Positions 34,812 through 42,794 of a stretch of 64,000 bases of DNA are shown here, one piece after another. The notes under the pieces are model-generated. The model searched no databases, was not told where the DNA came from, and saw nothing but the letters and a program-made list of their open reading frames with translations. Within the stretch, counting starts at the first letter, position 1. Each line of letters starts with the position of its first letter. Location of the stretch: the NCBI GenBank assembly GCA_963777905.1, contig CAVZSM010000008.1:124001-188000 (forward strand). Direction: 5' to 3'. A program made the translations under genes and the position numbers. This DNA is from Trebonia sp963777905 (GTDB taxonomy: Bacteria; Actinomycetota; Actinomycetes; Streptosporangiales; Streptosporangiaceae).

Positions 34812-35681
34812 TCAGGCCAGCGCCGGGGATGGCACAGCCCGGCACGGATCGAGCAGGCCTGGCTCGGTCGCCATGAACAGGTCGAACTCCCCGGCCCGCC
34901 AGCCGGCGGCGAGCAGCGGCCTGACCGCCGGGTGCGGCGCGGGCAGGCAGACGCGCGCCACGCCGTCCTCCGGCGCCAGCCCGGCCAGCACCGCGAGCAC
35001 CGCGGCGGCGGCACGGACATCATCCGCCGTCGGCGTGACCGCCAGGTGCGTCACGCCGAACTCATCGCCCGCGCCGCCCACCGTCCCGGCCGCCATCACC
35101 TCGCCGTCGCGAACGGCCAGGACGCCGGCCCCGCCCGGCCGCCGCGCCCACGCCTGATGGTCGGCGGAGCGGTCGACGCCGGTCCAGGACAGTTCCGCCG
35201 CGGCCACCGAGGCGGGAGAAGCCGCCGCGGCCTGCCAGCCGGCTGGCGCCGCCAGGGCGTCCACCCGGCCGCGCAGGTACAGCAGCGGCCACCAAGCGTC
35301 CAGCCCGAAGCTGGTGTACAGCGGCAGCGCGTGCGCGTGCAGGCTGCTGAAGGTCATCCGGTGCCCGCGGGTGCCCGGCCACAACGCCGCCAGCATCGCC
35401 CGGCCGCAGCCGCTGCCGTGCACCTCCGGATGGACGAACAGGTCGCACAGCATGCTCACCGCGCCGGGGCCGCTGCCGAGCGGCCGGGTGGCGCCGAAGC
35501 CGGCGACCGAGTCTCCAGCGACCCCGACGACCACGCGGCCATGGGCGAGTAGATGGGTCATGTACGCGGGGTCGGCGCCGCCCCACTCCTCGTCCTGGCC
35601 GGTGGCGAGCGCGACCGCCGCGATCTCCGGCAGGTCGGCCGGGACCGCCTCGCGCACCTCGATCTCCGCCACGGCGGGCAT
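34812..35681 (-). CDS. GNAT-family acetyltransferase (two GNAT-like halves)
   Basis: A 289-residue protein. The first half contains CDLFVHPEVHGSGCGRAML, with the acetyl-CoA loop HGSGCG, after VREAVPADLPEIAAVALATG. The second half (GVLAVRDGEVMAAGTVGGAG ... FGVTHLAVTPTADD) looks like a degenerate second GNAT fold lacking the loop. Substrate unknown. It precedes the ABC-2 permease operon on the same strand but 30 bases separate them. Confidence 0.8.
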   Translation of the reverse strand: MPAVAEIEVREAVPADLPEIAAVALATGQDEEWGGADPAYMTHLLAHGRVVVGVAGDSVAGFGATRPLGSGPGAVSMLCDLFVHPEVHGSGCGRAMLAALWPGTRGHRMTFSSLHAHALPLYTSFGLDAWWPLLYLRGRVDALAAPAGWQAAAASPASVAAAELSWTGVDRSADHQAWARRPGGAGVLAVRDGEVMAAGTVGGAGDEFGVTHLAVTPTADDVRAAAAVLAVLAGLAPEDGVARVCLPAPHPAVRPLLAAGWRAGEFDLFMATEPGLLDPCRAVPSPALA

Positions 35682-35711
35682 GTACCCCGTGGCAGAGCGG
35701 CCGATGCGACC

Positions 35712-36773
35712 TCAGGTCGCCCGGCGGCGGACCAGCCACACGGTCACGGCGATCAGTAGGGCCGACAGCACGAGCAGCCAGCCGCCCTCGATCCACTGGA
35801 ACGGCCAGAACCGGCTGGCCGGCTGATAGCTGGTCCACTGCGTGTAGCCGTGCGGGGTGAGACACTCCGCGAGGCCTACCGCCTTCGGCTTGCCGCCAGG
35901 CCCCACCCCAACCGGGCCTGCTGGGCAGTACTGGTTGAGGAGGCGGACGGAGGGCCAGCCGGAAAAGGCGAACTTGCCGCCTTTGGTCCACCACTGGCTC
36001 ATCACCCACGCGGAGCCGGGCACGTTCACGCTGCTGGTGACCACCGGCGTCATATAGGCCGGGCGCAGCCACGTGCCGGCCGCGAAGGCGAGCCCGGTGT
36101 AGGCGACCAGGGTGGCGGCGATCGCGGGGACGACCCTGCGGATGAGCGTGCCGGCCAGGGCGCCGATCGCGAAGGCGACCAGCGTCCAGGCGGCGAACCC
36201 GATCCCGCGCAGGTCGAACAGGCCGGGGAAGAACGGGGTGTATTCGGTCAGGGACAGGTTCTGGTTGGCCGCGACGAAGTACGGCTGGTAGTACCACTCA
36301 AACACCAGGCTGAACACCCCGGCGACGGCGGCAAGCGCGACCGCGAGCGGCACCAGCTTGGCGAGCGTCCAGCGCCACCGGCCGAAGGCCTGGGTCCAGG
36401 CGTACCGGAAGGTGCCGGTCTCCAGCTCACGGGCCAGCACCGGCGCGCCGGCGAACGCCCCGATCAGCACCGGCACCGCTTGCAGTATGAAGCCATTCCC
36501 CAGGAAGCCGTTCGTGCCATCGAAGGCGATCGTCGCACCCGGGCAGGCCAGTGAGTGCACCGGCGGCTGGCAGGCGGCGAGCGCGGTGGCGTAGGCGCTG
36601 TGCAGCTGACGGCCGGCGAGCCACATGCACACCGCCAGGGCGCCGAGGAACACGATCACCCAGGCCAGCGTGGCCCGGTGCTGCCGCCAGGTGACCCAGC
36701 CCATCCGCTGCCACGGCACCGGCCGCAGGCTGGTGTCCTCCTCCGGGCGGGCGGGCACGCTCAGCGCGGTCAT
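35712..36773 (-). CDS. ABC-2 type transporter permease
   Basis: A 353-residue membrane protein with about six hydrophobic spans and a large extracytoplasmic loop (LRPAYMTPVV ... LTPHGYTQWTSYQ). WRQHRATLAWVIVFLGAL begins the first span. Its start overlaps the ATPase stop by ATGA (36770-36773). With that ATPase and the YtrA-type regulator upstream it forms a three-gene operon of the kind often linked to cell-envelope stress or peptide antibiotics. Confidence 0.86.
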   Translation of the reverse strand: MTALSVPARPEEDTSLRPVPWQRMGWVTWRQHRATLAWVIVFLGALAVCMWLAGRQLHSAYATALAACQPPVHSLACPGATIAFDGTNGFLGNGFILQAVPVLIGAFAGAPVLARELETGTFRYAWTQAFGRWRWTLAKLVPLAVALAAVAGVFSLVFEWYYQPYFVAANQNLSLTEYTPFFPGLFDLRGIGFAAWTLVAFAIGALAGTLIRRVVPAIAATLVAYTGLAFAAGTWLRPAYMTPVVTSSVNVPGSAWVMSQWWTKGGKFAFSGWPSVRLLNQYCPAGPVGVGPGGKPKAVGLAECLTPHGYTQWTSYQPASRFWPFQWIEGGWLLVLSALLIAVTVWLVRRRAT

Positions 36774-37702
36774 TTGCTTACCTCCGTCTGCCGGCCAGTT
36801 TCAGATGACAGCGCCCGGCGGCGGGCGCGATCCGCCGGCAGCGCCGCCGCGGCCGGCTCGCGCAGGTAGGCCAGGGCGAGTTCCTCCAGGCCGACCGGGT
36901 GCGCCTCCCAGCCGGGCGGCACCGGCTCGTCCGCGGTGGCCCGGACCAGCAGGTGCGCCTGCGCCTCACCGCGGCGGGCATGCACCACGCTCAGCCGCTC
37001 GGCGTACCGGTCGGCCTCGGCGGCCGGGCCGGTCAGCACGCGGTGCGAGGCGAGCAGGTCATCGACCTCGCCGGCCAGCTGCACGCGGCCCCTGGACATC
37101 AAGATGAGGTAGTCGGCCACCCGCTCAAGCTCGGCCAGCACGTGCGAGGACAGCACGACCGAGACGCCGTCGGCGGCCATCGCCATCATCACCGAGGCCA
37201 TGAAGTCGTGCCGGGCGACCGGGTCCAGCATCGCCATCGGCTCATCGAGCACCAGCAGCCGCGGCCGCCGGGCCAGTGCCAGGGTCAGCGCCAGCTGCGC
37301 CTGCTGGCCGCCGGACAGCTTCCCGGCCTTCCGCTTCAGCGGGATGCCCAGCTCGCCCAGCCGGCTCTCGGCGTACTGCTGGTCGAAGCGCCGGTTCAGG
37401 TTCCGGGTCAGGTGCAGCATGTCCCTGGCGGACAGGTTCTTGTACATCGGCGTGTCCTGCGCGACGAACGCGATGCCGTCCAGCGCCATCGGCGACCCGG
37501 CCGGCCGGCCGCCGAGCACGGTCACGTCGCCCGCGGACGGCGCCGCCAGCCCGGCCGCCAGGTTCAGCAAGGTGGTCTTGCCCGCGCCGTTCGGGCCGAC
37601 CAGCGCGGCCACGTGCCCGGCAGGGATCGCCACCGTGCAGTCGCGCAGCGCCCAGGTGCTGCCGTACCGCCTGCCCAGTCCGCTGGCCTCGATCACGTTC
37701 AT
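36770..37702 (-). CDS. ABC transporter ATP-binding protein
   Basis: A 310-residue ATPase. Walker A GPNGAGKTT (residues 37-45), Q-loop AFVAQDTPMY, signature LSGGQQAQL, Walker B LLVLDEP and the H-loop in LSSHVL are all intact. A C-terminal extension of about 90 residues follows. It powers the neighbouring ABC-2 permease, probably for export. The start overlaps the GntR gene stop (ATGA, 37699-37702). Confidence 0.92.
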   Translation of the reverse strand: MNVIEASGLGRRYGSTWALRDCTVAIPAGHVAALVGPNGAGKTTLLNLAAGLAAPSAGDVTVLGGRPAGSPMALDGIAFVAQDTPMYKNLSARDMLHLTRNLNRRFDQQYAESRLGELGIPLKRKAGKLSGGQQAQLALTLALARRPRLLVLDEPMAMLDPVARHDFMASVMMAMAADGVSVVLSSHVLAELERVADYLILMSRGRVQLAGEVDDLLASHRVLTGPAAEADRYAERLSVVHARRGEAQAHLLVRATADEPVPPGWEAHPVGLEELALAYLREPAAAALPADRARRRALSSETGRQTEVSK

Positions 37703-38190
37703 GCGACGCCCTCCGTTTCGCCGCTCGCCACGCCGCGGTCGGCCTGGCCGCCGCGGCGCTTATAGAAATCCCGTAGGACGCTGGTGAACAGCGCGACCAC
37801 CCCGTCCTCGTCAAGTCCCGCGGTGTCGGCGTCGGCGAGCCAGCCGAACAGGGATCTGCGCAGCCCGCTGAGCTCGGGCAGGGCGACCTGGCTCAGCGTC
37901 GCCTGGATGAACGTGCCCTGGCCTGGCCGGCCGGCCGCCAGGCCCTTGCCCTCCAGGTCCTTGTACGCCTTCAGCACCGTGTTGGGGTTGATCGCCAGCG
38001 CGGCGACCACGTCCCTGACCTTCGGCAGCTGATCGCCAGGCTTGAGATACCCGAGCCGCAGCGCGTGCTCGACCTGGTGCACGAGCTGCAGGTAGGTCGG
38101 CACCCCTGAGGCCGGATCGAGCCGGAAATCGATCGGCGACACCCCCGCGGCCCGCCGGGGCTCCTCGCTGATCCCTTTATCTATATCCAT
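37699..38190 (-). CDS. YtrA-subfamily GntR regulator
   Basis: About 163 residues from ATG 38190. The GntR winged helix occupies residues about 25-95 (PTYLQLVHQVEHALRLGYLKPG, LPKVRDVVAALAINPNTV, GQGTFI), with a short C-terminal region as in YtrA regulators of ABC operons. The first of three overlapping genes, it probably represses its own operon. The start was chosen because a good promoter (TTGACG/TATCTT) places transcription initiation at this ATG. Confidence 0.88.
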   Translation of the reverse strand: MDIDKGISEEPRRAAGVSPIDFRLDPASGVPTYLQLVHQVEHALRLGYLKPGDQLPKVRDVVAALAINPNTVLKAYKDLEGKGLAAGRPGQGTFIQATLSQVALPELSGLRRSLFGWLADADTAGLDEDGVVALFTSVLRDFYKRRGGQADRGVASGETEGVA

Positions 38191-38224
38191 AGGACAAAGA
38201 TACAGAAACGGGCCCAACCGTCAA
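38190..38224 (-). promoter_or_regulatory. Promoter of the GntR-ABC operon, leaderless
   Basis: On the minus strand -35 TTGACG (38224-38219), a 16-base spacer and -10 TATCTT (38202-38197) are followed by six bases and the ATG at 38190, so the mRNA should begin at or next to the start codon. YtrA-type operators usually overlap such promoters. Confidence 0.75.
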
Positions 38225-38320
38225 GCGCTCGGCGCGCCGTCGAACATCCGGACCGCCTCCTCGCCGCGCGGAACACGGGTGATCACTGGCCCGAAGAACG
38301 TCACGCCGTCGGCGTACCTA
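38221..38320 (-). pseudogene. Remnant of a DsbA/Rv2466c-like gene
   Basis: About 80 bases encode GVTFFGPVITRVPRGEEAVR, almost identical to the C-terminal region of the complete homologue at 42.0-42.6 kb (GVAFFGPVITRVPRGEEAVR). Nothing else of the gene is present; neither a start nor the active site is seen. It is a fragment left by duplication or recombination and abuts the GntR promoter. Confidence 0.75.
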
Positions 38321-38464
38321 CCTCGTCGCCGACCGCACCCGCGGGCGCCGGGTTGTAAGCGACGGGCTGCGCGATGGGTGCGGGGCGGCCGTCTAGGCGT
38401 GTGCCGTGTCTTCGGTGGCATGTCGCCGGCGCCTGGCAGCGGGGTTCCGGGGCGGGCAGGTGTG

Positions 38465-39028
38465 CTATGAGCGCTTGGCCCCGGTGCCGTGCAGGAATAC
38501 CGTGGTGATGAGGGCGGCGGCTTTCTCGGCGCCGGTCTCGTGCTCGGCGGCTAGCCGGGCCGCGGCCTGGAGCAGGCTGCCGAGCAGGAACCTCAGTTCG
38601 CCGGCGGTGATGTCGTCGCGGAACGTCCCGTCGTCGATGCCGCGGCGCAGCAGCCCGTCGATCATCGTGGTGATCTGCTCTTGCTCGCGGCCGGCGTTAA
38701 CCGGCCCGAGCTGGCCGACCAGAGCGGCGTACTTGCTGCCGCCCGCGGCGACCACGCGGGCGACGCGGGCGATGCCCTCGGTCACGGGAACGGCGTCCAG
38801 GCCGGCCTCGGCGAGCCGGTCGGCGGTCGCGCCGGTGGCGACGGCGGTCAGGTCCTGCAGCAGCCGCTCGCGGCTCGGGAAGTACCGGTACAGGGTCGCC
38901 CGGGCGACGCCGGCCGCCGCGGCGACCTCGCTCATGCTGGGCGGCTCGCCGCCCTGGGCGAGCAGGTCGGCGGCTGCATCGAGGATGGCCTCGGCGACCC
39001 GGTCGTGGATGGCTGCGCTTCTGGTCAC
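38465..39028 (-). CDS. TetR/AcrR-family regulator
   Basis: A 187-residue repressor. The N-terminal helix-turn-helix is clear (VAEAILDAAADLLAQGG, SMSEVAAAAGVARATLYRYF, SRERLLQDL) and the C-terminal ligand domain is helical. It is divergent from the MMPL transporter gene, with a perfect inverted repeat in the 107-base gap, the classic layout for a repressor of an efflux pump. Confidence 0.88.
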   Translation of the reverse strand: MTRSAAIHDRVAEAILDAAADLLAQGGEPPSMSEVAAAAGVARATLYRYFPSRERLLQDLTAVATGATADRLAEAGLDAVPVTEGIARVARVVAAGGSKYAALVGQLGPVNAGREQEQITTMIDGLLRRGIDDGTFRDDITAGELRFLLGSLLQAAARLAAEHETGAEKAAALITTVFLHGTGAKRS

Positions 39029-39078
39029 AAACCTGACTTTACATCATTGACCCAACACTGTACGGTGACATCCATTAG

Positions 39079-39096
39079 TGAGACATCGGTGTCTCA
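39079..39096. promoter_or_regulatory. Inverted-repeat operator between TetR and MMPL genes
   Basis: TGAGACA-TCGG-TGTCTCA is a perfect 7-bp inverted repeat, flanked by two copies of ACTGTAC (about 39057 and 39109). The likely TetR-family binding site. Confidence 0.7.
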
Positions 39097-39135
39097 TCAC
39101 AAAACTTCACTGTACCTGAGGGGCAGGAGACTGAC

Positions 39136-41328
39136 ATGGCTGCTATGGCTCGCTGGTGCTTCCGGCGACGAGTGTGGGTGCTTGTCGGGTGGCTGGCGCT
39201 ACTGGTGATCCTGGGGGCGGGCGGCCGGGCGGCCGGGTCGGCCTACTCCGATACCCTCACCCTGCCCGGCACCGGGTCCACGGCCGCGCTGCACCTGGAG
39301 GAACAGGCGTTCCCCGGGCACGCCGGGGACCAGGACACGATCGTATGGCGGGCTAGCGGTGACGTGCGCGCGCCGCAGGTGCGAGCCCGGATTACGGCCA
39401 TGCTGGCCAAGGTCGCCGCCGCGCCCTGGGTGGCCTCGGTGATCAGCCCGTACTCCGCCCGCGGCGCCGCCCGGGTCAGCCGCAGCGGGCAGATCGCCTA
39501 CGCCACCGTGGTCTTCGACGCCCAGGCGAACAGCCTGCCCGCGCCTGAGGTCACCCGCGTCGTCCATCTCGCCGAAGCGGCCCGGGCTCCGGGCCTGCAG
39601 GTCGACCTGGGCGGGCAGGCGGTAGAAAACGCGCTGCGGCCCTCGGTCGGCATCAGCGCGGCCGTCGGGGTGGTGGCGGCGGCGGTGGTGCTGTTCATCG
39701 CGTTCGGCTCGCTGCTGGCCATGCTGCTGCCGCTGGCGGTGGCGATCGCCGGGCTGGCCTCCGGCCTGATGACGGTCGGCCTGGCCTCGCACGCGATCAG
39801 CATTGCCTCGATCGGCCCGACGCTGGGCGTCTTGATCGGATTGGGCGTGGGCATCGACTACGCGCTGTTCATCGTCACCCGGCACCGCGGCAACCTCAAA
39901 GCCGGGATGACTCCCCAGGACGCGGCGGCCAGCGCGCTGAACTCCGCTGGACGCGCGGTCCTGTTTGCCGGCACCACGGTGTGCATCGCCCTGCTGGGGA
40001 TGCTCGTGCTGCGCGTCGGATACGTCTCCGGCCTGGGTATCGCCGCGGCGATCACGGTGCTGTTCACGGTGGCCGCCGCGGTCACCCTGCTGCCCGCGCT
40101 GCTGGGCGTGCTGGGGATGCGAGTGCTGTCTCGCCGGGAACGCCGCCGGCTGGCCGCTTACGGCCCCGCCCGCGACGACGCGTCCACCTGGTGGGCGCGG
40201 CTGGCCGGGTTCGTGCAGCGCCACCCGCTCAAGCTGGCCGCCGCAGCCACCACCGCGATGGTCGTGCTGGCCATCCCGGTGCTGTCGCTGCGGCTGGGGT
40301 CCTCCGACGCGGGCAACGACCCGGCCGTCACCACCACCCGCCAGGCCTACGACCTGCTCGCCGACGGGTTCGGTCCGGGCTTCAACGGCCCCCTGCAACT
40401 GGCCGGCACCACCGGCACCCCGGCCGCCACAGCCGCATTCACCCGGCTGGACGCTACCCTGAAGACCGAGCCCGGGATCGCGGCGGTCTCCGCGCCCGTC
40501 CCCGGTCACGGCGCTTCGGTGATCAGCGTGATCCCCGCGACGTCTCCCGAAGCCGCGGCGACCAGTACCCTGGTCAGCCATCTGCGGGACAGCGTGATCC
40601 CCGCCGCCGAGCACGGCACCAGCCTGCGCGTCTACGTCGGCGGCGTCACCGCCACCAACGGCGACTTCGCCACCGTGATCGGCGGCAAGCTGCTGCTGTT
40701 CATCGGGGTCATCCTCGGGTTCGGGTTCCTGCTGCTGATGCTGGCGTTCCGCAGCCTGCTCATCCCCGCGGTGGCGGCGGTGATGAACCTGCTCGCGGCC
40801 GGCGCGGCCTTCGGCGTGCTGGTCGCCGTGTTCCAGTACGGCTGGGGCCTGCATCTGCTCAACTTGGGCCAGGCCGGGCCGGTCGAGTCGTTCCTGCCCG
40901 TCCTGATGCTCGCCGTCTTGTTCGGCCTGTCCATGGACTACGAGGTGTTCCTGGTCTCCCGGATCCGTGAGGAATGGGACTTTGCCGGCGACAACCGCCA
41001 GGCGGTACGCACCGGCCAGGCCACCACCGGCCGGGTCATCATCGCCGCCGCCACCATCATGATCTGCGTGTTCAGCGCGTTCATCCTGTCCGGTCAGCAG
41101 ATCACCGGCGAGTTCGGCCTCGGCCTGGCCGGCGCGGTGCTGCTCGACGCGTTCCTCCTGCGCACTCTGCTCGTCCCCGCCCTGATGCACCTGGGCGGCC
41201 GCGCCAACTGGTGGCTGCCCGGCTGGCTGGACCGCATCCTCCCGCACCTGTCCATCGAACCCGCCACCGGACCACCCGTCCAGCTCCGTGACCGCCAGCG
41301 GCCTCACCCACAGCACGCAGCCCGGTAG
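39136..41328 (+). CDS. MMPL-family RND transporter
   Basis: A 730-residue membrane protein with two MMPL halves, each a first helix followed by an extracytoplasmic domain and five more helices. Motifs include GIDYALFIVTRHR in the first half and GLSMDYEVFLVSRIREEW in the second, carrying the Asp-Tyr pairs used in proton relay. Exports lipids or drugs. A ribosome-binding GGCAGGAG precedes the ATG. The divergent TetR gene probably controls it; a strong hairpin follows the stop. Confidence 0.9.
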   Translation: MAAMARWCFRRRVWVLVGWLALLVILGAGGRAAGSAYSDTLTLPGTGSTAALHLEEQAFPGHAGDQDTIVWRASGDVRAPQVRARITAMLAKVAAAPWVASVISPYSARGAARVSRSGQIAYATVVFDAQANSLPAPEVTRVVHLAEAARAPGLQVDLGGQAVENALRPSVGISAAVGVVAAAVVLFIAFGSLLAMLLPLAVAIAGLASGLMTVGLASHAISIASIGPTLGVLIGLGVGIDYALFIVTRHRGNLKAGMTPQDAAASALNSAGRAVLFAGTTVCIALLGMLVLRVGYVSGLGIAAAITVLFTVAAAVTLLPALLGVLGMRVLSRRERRRLAAYGPARDDASTWWARLAGFVQRHPLKLAAAATTAMVVLAIPVLSLRLGSSDAGNDPAVTTTRQAYDLLADGFGPGFNGPLQLAGTTGTPAATAAFTRLDATLKTEPGIAAVSAPVPGHGASVISVIPATSPEAAATSTLVSHLRDSVIPAAEHGTSLRVYVGGVTATNGDFATVIGGKLLLFIGVILGFGFLLLMLAFRSLLIPAVAAVMNLLAAGAAFGVLVAVFQYGWGLHLLNLGQAGPVESFLPVLMLAVLFGLSMDYEVFLVSRIREEWDFAGDNRQAVRTGQATTGRVIIAAATIMICVFSAFILSGQQITGEFGLGLAGAVLLDAFLLRTLLVPALMHLGGRANWWLPGWLDRILPHLSIEPATGPPVQLRDRQRPHPQHAAR

Positions 41329-41343
41329 CAGCGAGCTTATGAG

Positions 41344-41381
41344 CCGCCGGGCAAGGACGCGACATAGGCCTTGCCCGGCGG
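41344..41381 (+). terminator. 13-bp hairpin after the MMPL gene
   Basis: CCGCCGGGCAAGG pairs perfectly with CCTTGCCCGGCGG over a 12-base loop, beginning 15 bases after the stop. The lack of a T-run is common for actinobacterial terminators. Confidence 0.7.
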
Positions 41382-41485
41382 TGGCCCCGTATTGCACGGG
41401 TGCTACCGTCAAGCGCTCTCCGTGCTTCAATGTCATCAGCGAGCTCTGAGCGCGGGCGCAGCCTCGGGCCGACGGCAACGTGCTG

Positions 41486-41533
41486 GATGTCCCATCGTCC
41501 ACCAAAGAGTGTGGTCGATGGGACATCGACCAC
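41486..41533 (+). promoter_or_regulatory. Two mutually exclusive hairpins upstream of a small membrane protein
   Basis: GATGTCCCATCG (41486-41497) pairs perfectly with CGATGGGACATC (41516-41527). The alternative GTGGTCGAT (41511-41519) pairs perfectly with ATCGACCAC (41525-41533) over a 5-base loop. The two stems share bases 41516-41527 and cannot coexist, a layout reminiscent of attenuators. The next start codon is at 41577. Confidence 0.55.
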
Positions 41534-41576
41534 GTTTGGGTGGCGGGTACGCGTGGAGACAGGGAGGCGGCGACGG

Positions 41577-42017
41577 ATGAACCTCGGCACGAAGGACGAC
41601 CTGCGGGTGCAACTGCGGCGCGGCGCCACGGCCGTGGCGGCCGCGAGGGTCGCGATCGGGGTGCTGGCCCTGGCGCGGCCCGGCGTGCCGAGTCGCCCGT
41701 GGGTCGGCGTCGGCGCCGGGCCCGGCGACGGGACCGCCGGGCTGGCCGCGCGGGTGCTGGGGCGCGCGCTCGGCGGGCGTGACCTCGGCCTGGGTCTCGG
41801 CGCGCTGGTAACCCTCGCTCAGGCGGACGCCGAATCCTCGTCCGTCTGGGTCGCCGCGGGCGCGCTCTGCGACGCCCTCGACGTGGCCACCACGCTGGCG
41901 GCCTGGCGCGAGCTGCCGCGGGTAACCCGGTGGTTCGTCCTCTCCTCGGCGGCCGGCGCGTCGCTCGCCGGCGCCGCCGGGGCCGTGGCCCTCCGGACTA
42001 CCAGGGCAGCCGGCTAG
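41577..42017 (+). CDS. Small membrane protein of unknown function (DUF4267-like)
   Basis: A 146-residue protein from ATG 41577 preceded by GGGAGG. It has about four hydrophobic segments rich in Ala, Gly and Leu and conserved-looking GRALGGRDLGLGLGALV and ALCDALDVATTLAAW. The pattern resembles four-helix DUF4267-type proteins, but I am not sure. It is preceded by the two alternative hairpins and converges on the Rv2466c-like gene. Confidence 0.6.
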   Translation: MNLGTKDDLRVQLRRGATAVAAARVAIGVLALARPGVPSRPWVGVGAGPGDGTAGLAARVLGRALGGRDLGLGLGALVTLAQADAESSSVWVAAGALCDALDVATTLAAWRELPRVTRWFVLSSAAGASLAGAAGAVALRTTRAAG

Positions 42018-42021
42018 CCAG

Positions 42022-42639
42022 TCAGCTGTCGACCTGCGGCGGCTCGGTGCGGGTCCGCTTGAGCTCGAAGAAGTACGGGTTGGACGCGAGCATCAGCGCG
42101 CCGTCGAACATCCGCACCGCCTCCTCGCCGCGCGGCACGCGGGTGATCACTGGCCCGAAGAACGCCACGCCGTCGATGTGAATGGTCGGCGTGCCGACCT
42201 CGTCGCCGACCGGGTCCATGCCCCGGTGGTGCGACTCGCGCAGCGCCTCGTCGTACTCCGTTGAGTCGGCCGCGTCGGCCAGCGCCGGGTCGAGCCCGCA
42301 CTCGGTCAGCGCCTCGACGTACATATCGTGGCCGAAGTCCCGCTTCTCGATGTGCCGCTTGGTGCCGAGCGCCGTGTACAGGTCGCGCAGTGCGGCCGTG
42401 CCGTACTTCTGCTCGACGGCGATGCAGATCCGCACCGGGCCCCAGCCGCGGTCGAGCATCTCGCGGTACCGCTCCGGCACGTCGCGGCCCTCGTTGAGCA
42501 CCGACAGCGACATCACCCGGAAGCTCAGGTTGATCTCGCGTTCCTTTTCTACCTCCAGGATCCAGCGCGAGCTCACCCACGCGAACGGGCACTGCGGATC
42601 GAAGTAGAAGTCGACGACCGGAACCGGGGAAGTTGTCAT
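42022..42639 (-). CDS. DsbA-fold mycothiol-dependent nitroreductase homologue (Rv2466c-like)
   Basis: A 205-residue thioredoxin/DsbA-fold protein. It resembles Mycobacterium tuberculosis Rv2466c along its length: VDFYFDPQCPFAWVSSRWIL, RVMSLSVLNEGRD, SHHRGMDPVGDEVGTPTIH, GVAFFGPVITRVPRGEEAVR and the ending FFELKRTRTEPPQ. The active-site segment is CPFA, one cysteine followed at the +3 position by Ala. Rv2466c is a mycothiol-dependent reductase that also activates nitro-drugs; a similar redox role is expected. A partial copy of its C-terminal part lies at 38.2 kb. Start chosen at MTTSPVPVVDFY; upstream ATGs are possible. Confidence 0.88.
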   Translation of the reverse strand: MTTSPVPVVDFYFDPQCPFAWVSSRWILEVEKEREINLSFRVMSLSVLNEGRDVPERYREMLDRGWGPVRICIAVEQKYGTAALRDLYTALGTKRHIEKRDFGHDMYVEALTECGLDPALADAADSTEYDEALRESHHRGMDPVGDEVGTPTIHIDGVAFFGPVITRVPRGEEAVRMFDGALMLASNPYFFELKRTRTEPPQVDS

Positions 42640-42794
42640 GTCACCCATTTTAGTCCGGCATTTCGACGGTACTGTATGCGGCCCCGCTGGAACCAACGGG
42701 CCCGTTCAGAATCAAAATTTTTCCGAACGGACCCGTTGCGACTCCCGCAGCTACCGGATACTATACTGAGTATCATACCCGGTGGAGGGATGCT

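Noticed and set aside
39199..41526. Minus-strand open frame opposite the MMPL transporter
   Set aside because: Antisense shadow of an unmistakable MMPL protein; no motif or sensible start.
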